A stretch of 24,002 bases of DNA. Source: Gardnerella kenyensis (GTDB lineage: Bacteria; Actinomycetota; Actinomycetes; Actinomycetales; Bifidobacteriaceae). Below are positions 16,007-24,002 of this stretch, one piece after another. The translations under genes were made by a program, and so were the position numbers. Under the pieces are notes generated by a model. It worked only from the letters and a program-made list of their open reading frames with translations. It had not been told where the DNA came from and ran no database searches. Position 1 is the first letter of the stretch. Every line of letters starts with the position of its first letter. The stretch lies in assembly GCA_003585735.1 (NCBI GenBank), contig NQOH01000001.1:412507-436508 (forward strand), given 5' to 3'.

Positions 16007-17677
16007 TTATTTTTGCTTATAGACTCGCTTAAAAGCTTCTTTAACTGCTTCAATAGGCGGATTGTCAAGATGAATAGGATTTGAAATACCATCCAAAATT
16101 ACGAAACGTAACATGTTTCCGCGCGCTTTTTTATCGCGATGCATAAGATTAAGCACGCGCTCAAAAGCAGAATCAGCATCTTCTCTACTCTGCCACGAAG
16201 TTGGCAATCCAAGCGAATCTAAAAGCGAACGATGGTAGGAAACGTCTTGAGTATCCAAATATCCTAAAATTTGCGCAAGCTCTGCCGCAAAAACCATTCC
16301 AACAGCAACAGCGTTTCCGTGGCGCCAACGGAAGTGCTCAATCTGCTCAATTGCATGGCCTAAAGTATGACCGTAGTTCAAAAACTCGCGCAAACCCTGC
16401 TCTTTTAAGTCGCTAGACACATGGTACGCTTTTACTCTAACTGTGCGCTCAATAAGTTCTACAAGCAGTTCGTGAAGCTCGTTATTATTTTCCAACTGAT
16501 CGCCGTCAAATTCGCGCAAAAGCTTGGCATTATTCGAGTCGCTAAGAATTTTCAAAATTTCGCCGTCTAGAATAAAACCAGATTTTGCAACCTCGCCCAA
16601 GCCTTCAATAAGAATGTCGTTTGGAAGAGTTGAAAGAGTTGAAGTATCTGCCAAAACGCCTGCTGGAGTGTAAAAACTGCCGACCAGATTCTTTCCAGCA
16701 TCCGTATTTATGCCAGTTTTTCCGCCAGTAGACGCGTCAACCATTGCAAGAAGCGAAGTTGGGCAGTTTACGTAACGAATTCCGCGCATCCAAGTTGCAG
16801 CAACAAAGCCGGCTACGTCCGTTGCTGCCCCCCCGCCTAAGCCAACAATCGCGTCGGAACGCGTAAAACCTGCATCGCCAAGCCGCGCCCAAAGTCCGCT
16901 TGCAACTTGAATAGTTTTTCCAGCTTCAGCATCCGGCACTAGCATGTCAAAAACTTCGTATCCTGCTTGACGCAAAATTGCGCGAGCTTTATCGCTGTGA
17001 CGCTGCACCGGTTGCGTGTGAACTAATCCGACGCGAACAGGCTTTGTGCCGAGCATTTGCGGCAAAAGTTGCATTGCGCCGTCGCCAATTCGAACGTCAT
17101 AAGGTTCAATTGCTTCGCCTGTTACGTGCACAATACGTTGCATAATCATATTCCTTAATTTTTCTGCAGCCATGCAAGGAGTCGAACCTTTAGTTGGCAT
17201 GTGAATATTCGAAACTTTTCTAAAAATAGGGTCTCGCTGCTCGAATAATTCCATCCAACGCTTTTGCGCATCATCGCCGTTTAACATAGGACGATTATTA
17301 TTCCAACTTGCGCGCTCAACTGCTTCTTGAGCATTCGCTTGCAAATAAACAACGCGGCCACCCAAACGCATGTATTCTTGCAAAACTTCCTGCGTTTCTT
17401 GACGCAAAGGCGCCCCTCCCCCAAGAGACACAATGCCTTCTTCAGCTTGATTTCCTAAAATCACGCTTTTAACTATGCGCGCTTCTACGTCGCGAAAAGC
17501 TTCTTGACCATATTGCTCGAAATATTGCGGAATTGGCATAGCAACTTCGCTTTCGATTATGGCATCAGTATCGCAAAAAGGCATGTTCATAATATTCGCA
17601 ACTTCGCGACCAACTCGCGATTTTCCAGCTGCAGGCATGCCGATAATAACAGCTAGAGGAATTTTAGTATTGCTCAT
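16007..17677 (-). CDS. aroKB: Shikimate kinase / 3-dehydroquinate synthase fusion
   Basis: One 556-residue chain carries two shikimate-pathway enzymes. The N-terminal ~180 residues are shikimate kinase with P-loop GMPAAGKS (13-20), a CDTDAIIE substrate-binding acid region (35-42) and [10 protein letters not shown]. The C-terminal part, from about 190, is dehydroquinate synthase with the NAD-binding [14 protein letters not shown] (278-291), [17 protein letters not shown] and zinc ligands expected at E362, H437 ([11 protein letters not shown]) and H453. Both halves have complete active sites. The ATG at 17677 overlaps the aroC stop (ATGA) and has GGAG 8 nt upstream; an ATG at 17695 is less likely. 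AroK-AroB fusions are known in bifidobacteria and relatives, so this is real and not a lost stop codon. Confidence 0.95.
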   Translation of the reverse strand: MSNTKIPLAVIIGMPAAGKSRVGREVANIMNMPFCDTDAIIESEVAMPIPQYFEQYGQEAFRDVEARIVKSVILGNQAEEGIVSLGGGAPLRQETQEVLQEYMRLGGRVVYLQANAQEAVERASWNNNRPMLNGDDAQKRWMELFEQRDPIFRKVSNIHMPTKGSTPCMAAEKLRNMIMQRIVHVTGEAIEPYDVRIGDGAMQLLPQMLGTKPVRVGLVHTQPVQRHSDKARAILRQAGYEVFDMLVPDAEAGKTIQVASGLWARLGDAGFTRSDAIVGLGGGAATDVAGFVAATWMRGIRYVNCPTSLLAMVDASTGGKTGINTDAGKNLVGSFYTPAGVLADTSTLSTLPNDILIEGLGEVAKSGFILDGEILKILSDSNNAKLLREFDGDQLENNNELHELLVELIERTVRVKAYHVSSDLKEQGLREFLNYGHTLGHAIEQIEHFRWRHGNAVAVGMVFAAELAQILGYLDTQDVSYHRSLLDSLGLPTSWQSREDADSAFERVLNLMHRDKKARGNMLRFVILDGISNPIHLDNPPIEAVKEAFKRVYKQK

Positions 17678-18861
17678 TGCATATGCTCCGGCCAAGACGC
17701 TACGTAAGACTGTGCATTTCGTTGCGTTTCTTGCAAGGAATCTCCACCAAACTTTTCTAAAGCGTACTTTGCTAAAGTAAGCCTTACCATAGCTTCCGCA
17801 ACTACTGAAGCTGCAGGAACAGCAGTAAAATCGGAGCGCTGGTTAATAGCTTGAGCTGACTCTCCAGTTAGCACGTCTACTGTGCGCAAAGCGCGCGGAA
17901 TAGAAGGGATTGGCTTCATTGCGGCACGTACGCGAATAATTTCGCCGTTTGACATTCCGCCTTCAATACCGCCGGCACGGTTTGTTAAGCGAGTTATTTT
18001 GCCATTTTCGCCTGTTACGATTTCGTCGTGCGCAGCTGAGCCTGGGCGATCTGCTTCTGCAAAACCGTCACCAATTTCTACGCCTTTAATTGCTTGAATT
18101 CCCATAAGCGCGCTTGCTAATGCAGCATCCAGGCGACGATCTGACTCAACGTAAGTTCCAACTCCAGCTGGCATACCGTATGCCAAAACTTCAACCACTC
18201 CGCCTAAAGTATCCGCATTTGCTTTTGCTTCGTCAATTCGCGCCATCATTTTAGCTTCAGCGTCTTTATCGAGAGTGCGTACAGGAGAAGCGTCCAAAGC
18301 AGCAACATCGTCAGGTGTTGGTAAAGCTAAACTTTTGTTAGCGTAAACGCCGCCGATTCCAACAACATGCGCAACTGTGCGCACGCCAAAAGCCTGCTCT
18401 AAAAATGCTGCAGCAACAGCGCCCAAAGCTACTCTCGAAGCCGTTTCCCTAGCACTCGAACGCTCCAAAATCTCGCGAGCATCATCAAAACCGTACTTAC
18501 GCATTCCGGTTAAATCCGCATGACCCGGGCGCGGCCTAGAAAGCGCAGCATTGCGGCCTTCTGCTGGAATCTCATGATCCAAAGGATCCGCGCTCATTAC
18601 TTCCATCCACTTCGGCCACTCAGTATTCGCAATCTCCACAGCAATTGGAGAGCCAAGAGTTACACCGTGGCGAACGCCGGTTAAAAGACGCACTTTATCT
18701 TGCTCAAACTTCATGCGAGCGCCACGACCGTATCCAAGGCGGCGGCGAGCAAGCGCCGAAACCACATCGCTGCTAGTAATGCGCACGCCTGCCGGCAAAC
18801 CCTCAATCATAGCTACTAATGCTTCACCGTGCGACTCACCTGCTGTTTGCCATCTAAGCAT
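17674..18861 (-). CDS. aroC: Chorismate synthase
   Basis: AroC catalyses the last common step to chorismate, using reduced FMN. The 395-residue product shows the family signatures: [20 protein letters not shown] at the N-terminus, [30 protein letters not shown] and [18 protein letters not shown] near the C-terminus. I chose the ATG at 18861 because MLRW is where actinobacterial homologues begin and GGAG lies 6 nt upstream. The ATG at 18873, four residues earlier, is possible and would be leaderless. The stop overlaps the aroKB start by four bases. Confidence 0.96.
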   Translation of the reverse strand: MLRWQTAGESHGEALVAMIEGLPAGVRITSSDVVSALARRRLGYGRGARMKFEQDKVRLLTGVRHGVTLGSPIAVEIANTEWPKWMEVMSADPLDHEIPAEGRNAALSRPRPGHADLTGMRKYGFDDAREILERSSARETASRVALGAVAAAFLEQAFGVRTVAHVVGIGGVYANKSLALPTPDDVAALDASPVRTLDKDAEAKMMARIDEAKANADTLGGVVEVLAYGMPAGVGTYVESDRRLDAALASALMGIQAIKGVEIGDGFAEADRPGSAAHDEIVTGENGKITRLTNRAGGIEGGMSNGEIIRVRAAMKPIPSIPRALRTVDVLTGESAQAINQRSDFTAVPAASVVAEAMVRLTLAKYALEKFGGDSLQETQRNAQSYVASWPEHMQ

Positions 18862-18880
18862 GCCATTCTCCATTCGCTGA

Positions 18881-18908
18881 ATTACAATCGCAAAATTTAC
18901 GCGTCCAA
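18881..18908 (-). promoter_or_regulatory. Possible aroC promoter
   Basis: On the minus strand a -10 TGTAAT (18881-18886) lies 7 nt before the ATG at 18873, with a weak -35-like TTGGAC (18903-18908) 16 bp upstream. The transcript would start at 18873, giving either a leaderless mRNA or a 12-nt leader containing the GGAG used for the ATG at 18861. Confidence 0.4.
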
Positions 18909-18921
18909 ATACCCTACTTTA

Positions 18922-19428
18922 CTAACTACCAAGTATTGAGTGGGTTGTTATTGACATAAATGCTGCGATTATGGCTGATATTGCTTCGACTGGTACGAAT
19001 GGTATTGATGAGTTGGTTGGAAGGAAGATTTTGCAATAAATCTTCCATAGTAAAAGCCAAACTAATCCAACTAAACAAACTAAAGCAAACCAGTAAATTA
19101 AGCTGTCGAAACCGAATAATACTAAGGCTTGCGCAATCATTGCAGCGCTTGTAACGTCGCCGAATCCAAAGGAATTTGTTGGAGCGATTTTTCGCATAAT
19201 ACAATAAATTGCAAAAACAAATACGCAAGAAATCCAGCCGAAAATAAGCAATCTAATATTTCCAAACAAAACAGTGGAACATATAAGATTTGCTAAAGAC
19301 TGCAAAAATAGCGCAATAATAATCCAAAGCCTTGGAACTACGCGACTTTTTATGTCCGTTACGCAAACTGAAATTAGGCACGCAAGCGTTGGCAACGCAG
19401 ATATTATCGTAATAATTAATTGCTTCAT
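18922..19428 (-). CDS. A24 family prepilin peptidase, peptidase domain only
   Basis: This is a small aspartic membrane protease of the type that trims type IV or Flp prepilins. The 168-residue protein is almost entirely hydrophobic with about five or six membrane segments. Both catalytic aspartates of the A24 family are visible, D25 in VTDIKSRVVP and D91 in SFGFGDVTSA. The N-terminal methylase domain of PilD is absent, as in TadV/CpaA-type and many actinobacterial enzymes. Genes of this kind sit beside aroE in this actinobacterial cluster, but aroE is missing here. There is no Shine-Dalgarno before the ATG at 19428; a -10 box 6 nt upstream suggests a leaderless mRNA. No pilin gene is in the window. 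Confidence 0.82.
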   Translation of the reverse strand: MKQLIITIISALPTLACLISVCVTDIKSRVVPRLWIIIALFLQSLANLICSTVLFGNIRLLIFGWISCVFVFAIYCIMRKIAPTNSFGFGDVTSAAMIAQALVLFGFDSLIYWFALVCLVGLVWLLLWKIYCKIFLPTNSSIPFVPVEAISAIIAAFMSITTHSILGS

Positions 19429-19434
19429 TAAAGC

Positions 19435-19464
19435 AGATTACGAAAACTTATAAAACTTTTGCAA
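19435..19464 (-). promoter_or_regulatory. Promoter of the prepilin peptidase gene, apparently leaderless
   Basis: On the minus strand TTGCAA (19459-19464) and TAATCT (19435-19440) are 18 bp apart, and the -10 ends 6 nt before the ATG at 19428. The gene has no ribosome binding site, which agrees with a transcript starting at the start codon. Confidence 0.42.
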
Positions 19465-19498
19465 CCTAAATACACATATGTGGTTAAAAGCTATATTT

Positions 19499-20671
19499 TT
19501 AGTTACCTTCGGGATTGTTGCGCTTGTACTCGTCGCGGAATTTCAAAAAGTCGTCTTTGTTATCCGTAAACTTCGTTTCACCGGTCTTCAAATTCGTGGT
19601 AACGAAGTAAATCCACGGCCCGTCTTGAGGCTTAATGGTGGAAAGAAGCGCGTCGTCGCCGGCAATACCAATAGGCGTAGGCGTAAGACCCTTGTGAATA
19701 CGCGTGTTATAAGGATTGTTAGGATCGTCTAGCATCGCTTGCGTAATTTTTATAGGCTTTACTCCTGCACCATAAGCAACAGTGGAGTCCATGCCAAGCG
19801 ACATATCTTTTGCCAAACGATTTAGTATTACGCGCACAACTTTTCCGTAATAGTCGTGTTTATTTACTTCAGCTTCTGCAATAGAGGCAATAATTAAAGC
19901 TTTTTCGCGATTTTCGCCTTTAGGAATACCTAGAGAATCAAGTTTTGCAATACGCTTCTTTACCATTGCGGAAAGAATAGCTTCTGCACTTTTCATGGAT
20001 TTTACGTTATAAACTCCAGGCTCAAGCCATCCTTCAATGCTTCCGTGAGCTTCTGGAGGCAAAATTCCGGATGCTCCGTCTGCTAGCGCAGCTTTGAAAT
20101 TATCCATGCTTATTCCAGATAGTTTTGAAGCGCGTTGCAAAACTTCTGTAGCATGGTCTCCTGCACGAACTTCTAGGAAGCCTCCTGCTTTAGTTTGATC
20201 AGAAAGAATATTAACTACGTCAATAGCAGCCATATGCTTTTTTAATACGTAAACACCCGGGTACAAGATTTTATTGTTTGCTGTAACCGCGGAAGTAAAC
20301 GCTGCTTGAGACTTAACAATATTTGCTTTAGCTAGCTTTGAGCCAATAGCAATAGCTCCTTCGCCAGTATCGACAGTAAATTCAACGGATCCAAAACCAG
20401 GACCAGGCCAATCTGCAACGGTCTCATTATCGTGTGACAATCTCAACGAATGCACTGCACTATAACCGACGTAACTCACAACGCCTAAAACCATTACGAG
20501 AAGGAATACTAAAACTGTTCTAGCGCGACGTTTGCGACGTTTTTCTACAACTCGAGCTTTAGCTCTTCTTTTAGAAGATTTTTCAGAATTAGAATTAGAA
20601 GAAGACGGTTTGCTATCATTCTCTGTCCATTGAGCATGACTGTCAAAGAATTCGTTGAAATTATCAGACAC
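19499..20671 (-). CDS. mltG: MltG-like endolytic transglycosylase
   Basis: MltG cleaves nascent peptidoglycan strands at the membrane and limits glycan length. The 390-residue protein starts with a hydrophilic, Lys/Arg-rich cytoplasmic part, then one membrane helix (about 52-72), then an extracytoplasmic region with the YceG domain. The catalytic glutamate is expected at E266 in IIASIAEAEVN, followed by VVRVILNRLAKDMSLGMDST, and the family's closing GLTPTPIG is present. The start codon is GTG at 20671, with AGGAG 6 nt upstream, and no better ATG exists. The gene follows ruvX by 80 nt, the usual actinobacterial order. Confidence 0.93.
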   Translation of the reverse strand: MSDNFNEFFDSHAQWTENDSKPSSSNSNSEKSSKRRAKARVVEKRRKRRARTVLVFLLVMVLGVVSYVGYSAVHSLRLSHDNETVADWPGPGFGSVEFTVDTGEGAIAIGSKLAKANIVKSQAAFTSAVTANNKILYPGVYVLKKHMAAIDVVNILSDQTKAGGFLEVRAGDHATEVLQRASKLSGISMDNFKAALADGASGILPPEAHGSIEGWLEPGVYNVKSMKSAEAILSAMVKKRIAKLDSLGIPKGENREKALIIASIAEAEVNKHDYYGKVVRVILNRLAKDMSLGMDSTVAYGAGVKPIKITQAMLDDPNNPYNTRIHKGLTPTPIGIAGDDALLSTIKPQDGPWIYFVTTNLKTGETKFTDNKDDFLKFRDEYKRNNPEGN

Positions 20672-20751
20672 GTAACACTCCTCTTCTACTTTCTACTGCG
20701 TTCCCTAAGTATTTTGTTTGATAAGTATTGTGTTCGCAAGTATTGCGTTTG

Positions 20752-21228
20752 CTAATCTACTTGCGCTTGAAAGCTATCTCTATTCGCATCAAGAGCAGAT
20801 TGCAAAATTAATACTGCCGACTGCTGGTCAACCATAGGGCGATGCTTGCGAGTAGAAAAATCTGCTTGCAGCAACTGCCGGTGAGCACTAACTGTTGTTA
20901 AACGCTCATCCTTCCAAACAATATCAGGCACGTAAGAAAGCGTCCAATCGCCATCATTTTTCGCTGATTCAATTCGCTTGGCTAAATTTTTGCCCCACCT
21001 ACGCGCTTTTTTTGCAGATTTTCCTTCAGAGCCGTCAAGTTGTAGCGGCAATCCAATTACAACACGACGAACCTTCTCTTCTTCAATAAGACTCATAACT
21101 TCGTCAATAGCTCTAAAAGAATCACCAAAAACTTGCACGTTTCCGATTGGATGCGCAAAAGTAAGCTCAGGGTCGGAAAGTGCAAGTCCGACCCTGGCAT
21201 CACCTAAATCAATACCTAACCACACCAT
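20752..21228 (-). CDS. ruvX: RuvX/YqgF putative Holliday junction resolvase
   Basis: The 158-residue protein has the RNase H-like YqgF fold: GIDLGDARVGLALSD (5-19) with the first catalytic Asp, VVIGLPLQLDGSEG in the middle, WKDERLTTVSAHRQL with the conserved acidic-Arg pair, and VDQQSAVLILQSALD with the last Asp. Proteins of this family act in 16S rRNA 5' processing and have been proposed as Holliday junction resolvases. No Shine-Dalgarno sequence precedes the ATG at 21228, which is unusual for a gene 56 nt inside a probable operon after alaS. Confidence 0.92.
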   Translation of the reverse strand: MVWLGIDLGDARVGLALSDPELTFAHPIGNVQVFGDSFRAIDEVMSLIEEEKVRRVVIGLPLQLDGSEGKSAKKARRWGKNLAKRIESAKNDGDWTLSYVPDIVWKDERLTTVSAHRQLLQADFSTRKHRPMVDQQSAVLILQSALDANRDSFQAQVD

Positions 21229-21284
21229 AATTCGTGTTGCTTTTGGTAAAGATTATTCCGTTTTGCTTTAAGGACGCTTGAGCG

Positions 21285-23969
21285 CTATGCGAGCTCAGCC
21301 ACTTGCGCTTTTACAGCTTCCAAAGCTTCATCAATCTTAGAAGCGTCTGTGCCGCCGCCTTGAGCAAAGTCTGGCTTGCCGCCGCCGCCACCGCCAAGAA
21401 CCTTGGAAGCAGTACGAACCAAGTCGCCAGCTTTAGCGCCAGCATTGCGAGCAGCCTCGTTAGTTGCAACTGCAACCATTGGCTTATCGTCCTCGTTTAC
21501 GCCACACAAAACAACTACTGCAGGAGCATCCTCACCTAAACGAGAGCGCACGTCGAGAACTGTCTTACGAAGCGTTTCAAACGATCCGAAGTTACCAACG
21601 TTCTTAACAGCCAACTTAACGCTTCCAGCGCTAGCTTTAGCGGACTCAATCAAAGCTGGAACGGAATTAGCAAGCTGAGACTCGTAAACGGCTGCAAGCT
21701 TACGATCAGAATCCTTCATCTTGTTAAGCAAAGATTCCAAACGTTCAGCCAACTCGTCTGGGCGAGCGTTAACCATGTCTGCAAGTTGAGCAACCAAAGT
21801 GTGCTCGCGAGCGCCATACTCATATGCTGCCTCGCCGCAAAGTGCGTCAATACGACGTACGCCAGAGCCAATAGAAGACTCGGAAAGAATGGTTACCATA
21901 CCAATCTTTCCGGTGCTCTTAGCGTGAGTGCCACCGCAAAGCTCGCGGCTCCAACCGTCGCCGATTTCAACCACGCGCACAACGTCGCCGTACTTTTCGC
22001 CGAACAAGTGCATTGCTCCAAGCTTAAAAGCGTCGTCGATTGGCATTTCCTTAGGAACAACCTGCAAATCGTCGCGAATACGCTCGTTTACGCGAGCTTC
22101 CACGCGGGAAAGCGCATCCTTATCAACAGCCTTTGGCCACTGGAAGTCGAAGCGCAAACGATCTGGATCAACCACGGAACCGCGCTGAGTTGCCTGTGGG
22201 CCAAGCTCTTCTCGCAAAGCCTTGTGAAGAGTGTGGGTAGCAGTGTGAGAACGTGCCAAAGCAGCACGGCGAACCTGGTCAATATTCGTATTAACAGGAG
22301 CGCCAACGCTCAAAGTGCCTTCAGTCAAACGGCAGCTGTGAACAATCAAATCCTTGATTGGACGCTGAACGTCGTCAACTTCCAAAATTGCGCCGTCGTC
22401 GGAAATAATCTCACCCTGGTCAGCAATCTGGCCGCCGCGCTCAGCATAGAATGGCGTGCGGTCGAGAATAACTTCAACATTTGCAGGAGCAGTAACGCTT
22501 TTAACAGCACCCTTACCTGCTTCAACAATCGCCAAAACGTTAGAACGGCTGGAGAAGTCAGTGTAGCCAAGGAAGTCGATTGGCTTTTCAAGCTCCTTCT
22601 TAATATCGTCGTAAACGCTAACGTCCACATTGTGACGCTTCTTCAAAGCGTCAGCGCGAGCGCGACCCTTCTGCTCGCTCATAAGCTCGCGGAACTTAGC
22701 TTCATCAACCTTAACACCCTGCTCAGCTGCCATCTCAAGAGTAAGCTCAATCGGGAAGCCGTAAGTATCGTGCAAAGTAAATGCGTCTGCGCCGCCAACC
22801 ATAGGGTCGTCACTTTGCTCTTTCTTAGCTTTTTCAACAGCCAAGTCGAGAATAGTCGTGCCCTTTTCAAGAGTCCTACGGAACGCATCTTCCTCACCGT
22901 AAGCAGCTTCGCTAACCTCGTGGAAAGTATCGTTAAGCTCAGGATAGCTTGGCTCCATTGCAGCCTTAGAAACTGGGAACAAGGTTGGCAAAACTGGATC
23001 TTGCACACCAAGCATGCGCATTGCGCGAACAGTTCTACGAAGAAGACGACGAAGCACATAGCCGCGGCCAACATTACTTGGACGCACGCCGTCGCTCATA
23101 ATCATAAGCGCGGAACGCACGTGATCTGCTACAACGCGGAAACGCACGTCAGCATCGTTATTATCGCCGTACTTTACGCCACTAAGCTTTTCTGCAGCTT
23201 CAATAACTGGGTAAACTTCATCAGTTTCGTAAATATTTTCCTTACCTTGCATAAGATAAGCCAAACGCTCCAAACCAGCGCCGGTATCAATATTCTTCTG
23301 ATCAAGCTCGCCAGCAATATGCAAATCAGTCTTAGACTTGACGTTATCTACCTGGTAGTTTTCAAAAACCAAATCCCAAATCTCAATAAAGCGAGATTCG
23401 TCGGCAGCAGGGCCGCCATCACGACCATATTTAGGACCGCGATCAACATAAATTTCGGAGCATGGGCCGCCAGGACCAGGGCCGCCGGTAGTCCAGAAGT
23501 TATCTTCCATGCCGAAAACTTGCATGTGCTCTGGATCAAAGCCCTCGTTCTTCCAAATTGCGCGAGCTTCATCGTCGTCAGTGTAAGTGGTTACCCAAAG
23601 CTTTTCAGGATCGAAACCGTAGCCGCCCTTATCTTGCGGAGTAGTTAAAAGCTCCCAAGCGTAGTGGATTGCTTCTTCCTTAAAATAATCACCGAAGGAG
23701 AAGTTGCCAACCATCTGGAAGAAGGTGCCGTGACGAGTAGTCTTACCGACTTCGTCAATATCTAGCGTACGCACGCACTTCTGGTTCGATGCCATACGGC
23801 GAGAAGGAGGCGTCTGCTCGCCAAGCAAATAAGGAATAAACGGCACCATGCCGGCGATAGTAAAAAGCGTCGTTGGGTTCGGCGAAATAAGAGATGCCGA
23901 AGGAACGACCATATGACCATTTTTAGCAAAATAGTCAAGATAACGCTTTGCAATTTCTGCTGTGCGCAT
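21285..23969 (-). CDS. alaS: Alanyl-tRNA synthetase
   Basis: AlaRS charges tRNA-Ala and edits mischarged Ser and Gly. The 894-residue product is complete. It has the class II catalytic domain ([20 protein letters not shown] at 61-80, then [14 protein letters not shown]), a tRNA-recognition domain, the editing domain with its zinc site (H575 and H579 in SHTATH, C678 and H682 in CGGTH), and a C-terminal domain with the glycine run [11 protein letters not shown] (858-868). The ATG at 23969 has AAGGAG 9 nt upstream. It is the first gene of the run that leads to ruvX and mltG. Its promoter lies at or beyond the window edge. Confidence 0.98.
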   Translation of the reverse strand: MRTAEIAKRYLDYFAKNGHMVVPSASLISPNPTTLFTIAGMVPFIPYLLGEQTPPSRRMASNQKCVRTLDIDEVGKTTRHGTFFQMVGNFSFGDYFKEEAIHYAWELLTTPQDKGGYGFDPEKLWVTTYTDDDEARAIWKNEGFDPEHMQVFGMEDNFWTTGGPGPGGPCSEIYVDRGPKYGRDGGPAADESRFIEIWDLVFENYQVDNVKSKTDLHIAGELDQKNIDTGAGLERLAYLMQGKENIYETDEVYPVIEAAEKLSGVKYGDNNDADVRFRVVADHVRSALMIMSDGVRPSNVGRGYVLRRLLRRTVRAMRMLGVQDPVLPTLFPVSKAAMEPSYPELNDTFHEVSEAAYGEEDAFRRTLEKGTTILDLAVEKAKKEQSDDPMVGGADAFTLHDTYGFPIELTLEMAAEQGVKVDEAKFRELMSEQKGRARADALKKRHNVDVSVYDDIKKELEKPIDFLGYTDFSSRSNVLAIVEAGKGAVKSVTAPANVEVILDRTPFYAERGGQIADQGEIISDDGAILEVDDVQRPIKDLIVHSCRLTEGTLSVGAPVNTNIDQVRRAALARSHTATHTLHKALREELGPQATQRGSVVDPDRLRFDFQWPKAVDKDALSRVEARVNERIRDDLQVVPKEMPIDDAFKLGAMHLFGEKYGDVVRVVEIGDGWSRELCGGTHAKSTGKIGMVTILSESSIGSGVRRIDALCGEAAYEYGAREHTLVAQLADMVNARPDELAERLESLLNKMKDSDRKLAAVYESQLANSVPALIESAKASAGSVKLAVKNVGNFGSFETLRKTVLDVRSRLGEDAPAVVVLCGVNEDDKPMVAVATNEAARNAGAKAGDLVRTASKVLGGGGGGKPDFAQGGGTDASKIDEALEAVKAQVAELA

Positions 23970-24002
23970 ACGTACGAACTCCTTGTGTAATTTTTAGCAA
24001 GA

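Noticed and set aside
16007..17677. AroK-AroB fusion as a sequencing error or lost stop codon
   Set aside because: Both halves are complete, the linker is in frame without stop remnants, and such fusions are known in this group.
21786..23648. A 620-codon plus-strand open frame opposite alaS
   Set aside because: It is the antisense of a clearly real alaS gene; its translation shows no domain and has a composition set by the codon pattern of the opposite strand.
23970..24002. T-box leader of alaS
   Set aside because: Only 33 nt upstream of alaS are in the window, too little to see or exclude one; those bases hold only the ribosome binding site.

Overview
This window looks like chromosomal DNA of a low-GC member of the Bifidobacteriaceae, most likely Gardnerella. 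The pointers are: an actinobacterial gene order (alaS-ruvX-mltG-prepilin peptidase-aroC-aroKB-aroQ), an AroK-AroB fusion protein, a sufBDCSU operon ending in a MIP18-family gene, several promoters placed so close to start codons that the mRNAs should be leaderless, and moderate GC coding DNA set in AT-rich gaps. The genus call is an inference from content; no database was searched.

Layout. (1) 1-2400: lysS on the minus strand with its terminator, an AT-rich 0.47-kb gap, and a tRNA-Pro(CGG) gene on the plus strand. (2) 2400-6480: an accessory block. It holds a candidate small structured RNA with its own promoter and terminator, a DUF3800 gene on the minus strand, and a two-gene plus-strand operon encoding a TPR protein with a DUF4037 nucleotidyltransferase-like domain and a DUF4125 protein. 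A family of short palindromic units, arranged in tandem with a 52-53 bp period, lies on both sides of this block and also beyond lysS (2-90, 2398-2490, 6317-6440). (3) 6478-7131: a HAD-like hydrolase gene on the minus strand that has lost its 3' end next to the repeats. (4) 7195-13487: the SUF iron-sulfur cluster operon on the minus strand (sufB, sufD, sufC, sufS, sufU and a MIP18/SufT-like gene). (5) 13683-23969: a long run of minus-strand housekeeping genes, in transcription order alaS, ruvX, mltG, A24 prepilin peptidase, aroC, aroKB, aroQ, pyrG.

How the genes work together. The SUF genes form one tightly spaced set: SufBC2D scaffold/ATPase, SufS desulfurase, SufU sulfur-transfer protein and a MIP18-type maturation factor. 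aroC, aroKB and aroQ cover DHQ synthase, DHQ dehydratase, shikimate kinase and chorismate synthase, but aroE, which in related actinobacteria lies between mltG and the prepilin peptidase gene, is not here. alaS and ruvX-mltG couple tRNA charging, a Holliday-junction-resolvase-like/rRNA-processing protein and cell-wall glycan cleavage in the same arrangement seen in many actinobacteria.

The least explained items are the 52-bp-period palindromic repeats, the candidate ~75-nt RNA at 2574-2648, the DUF4037/DUF4125 pair, and the acidic or duplicated insertions in SufU and SufS.
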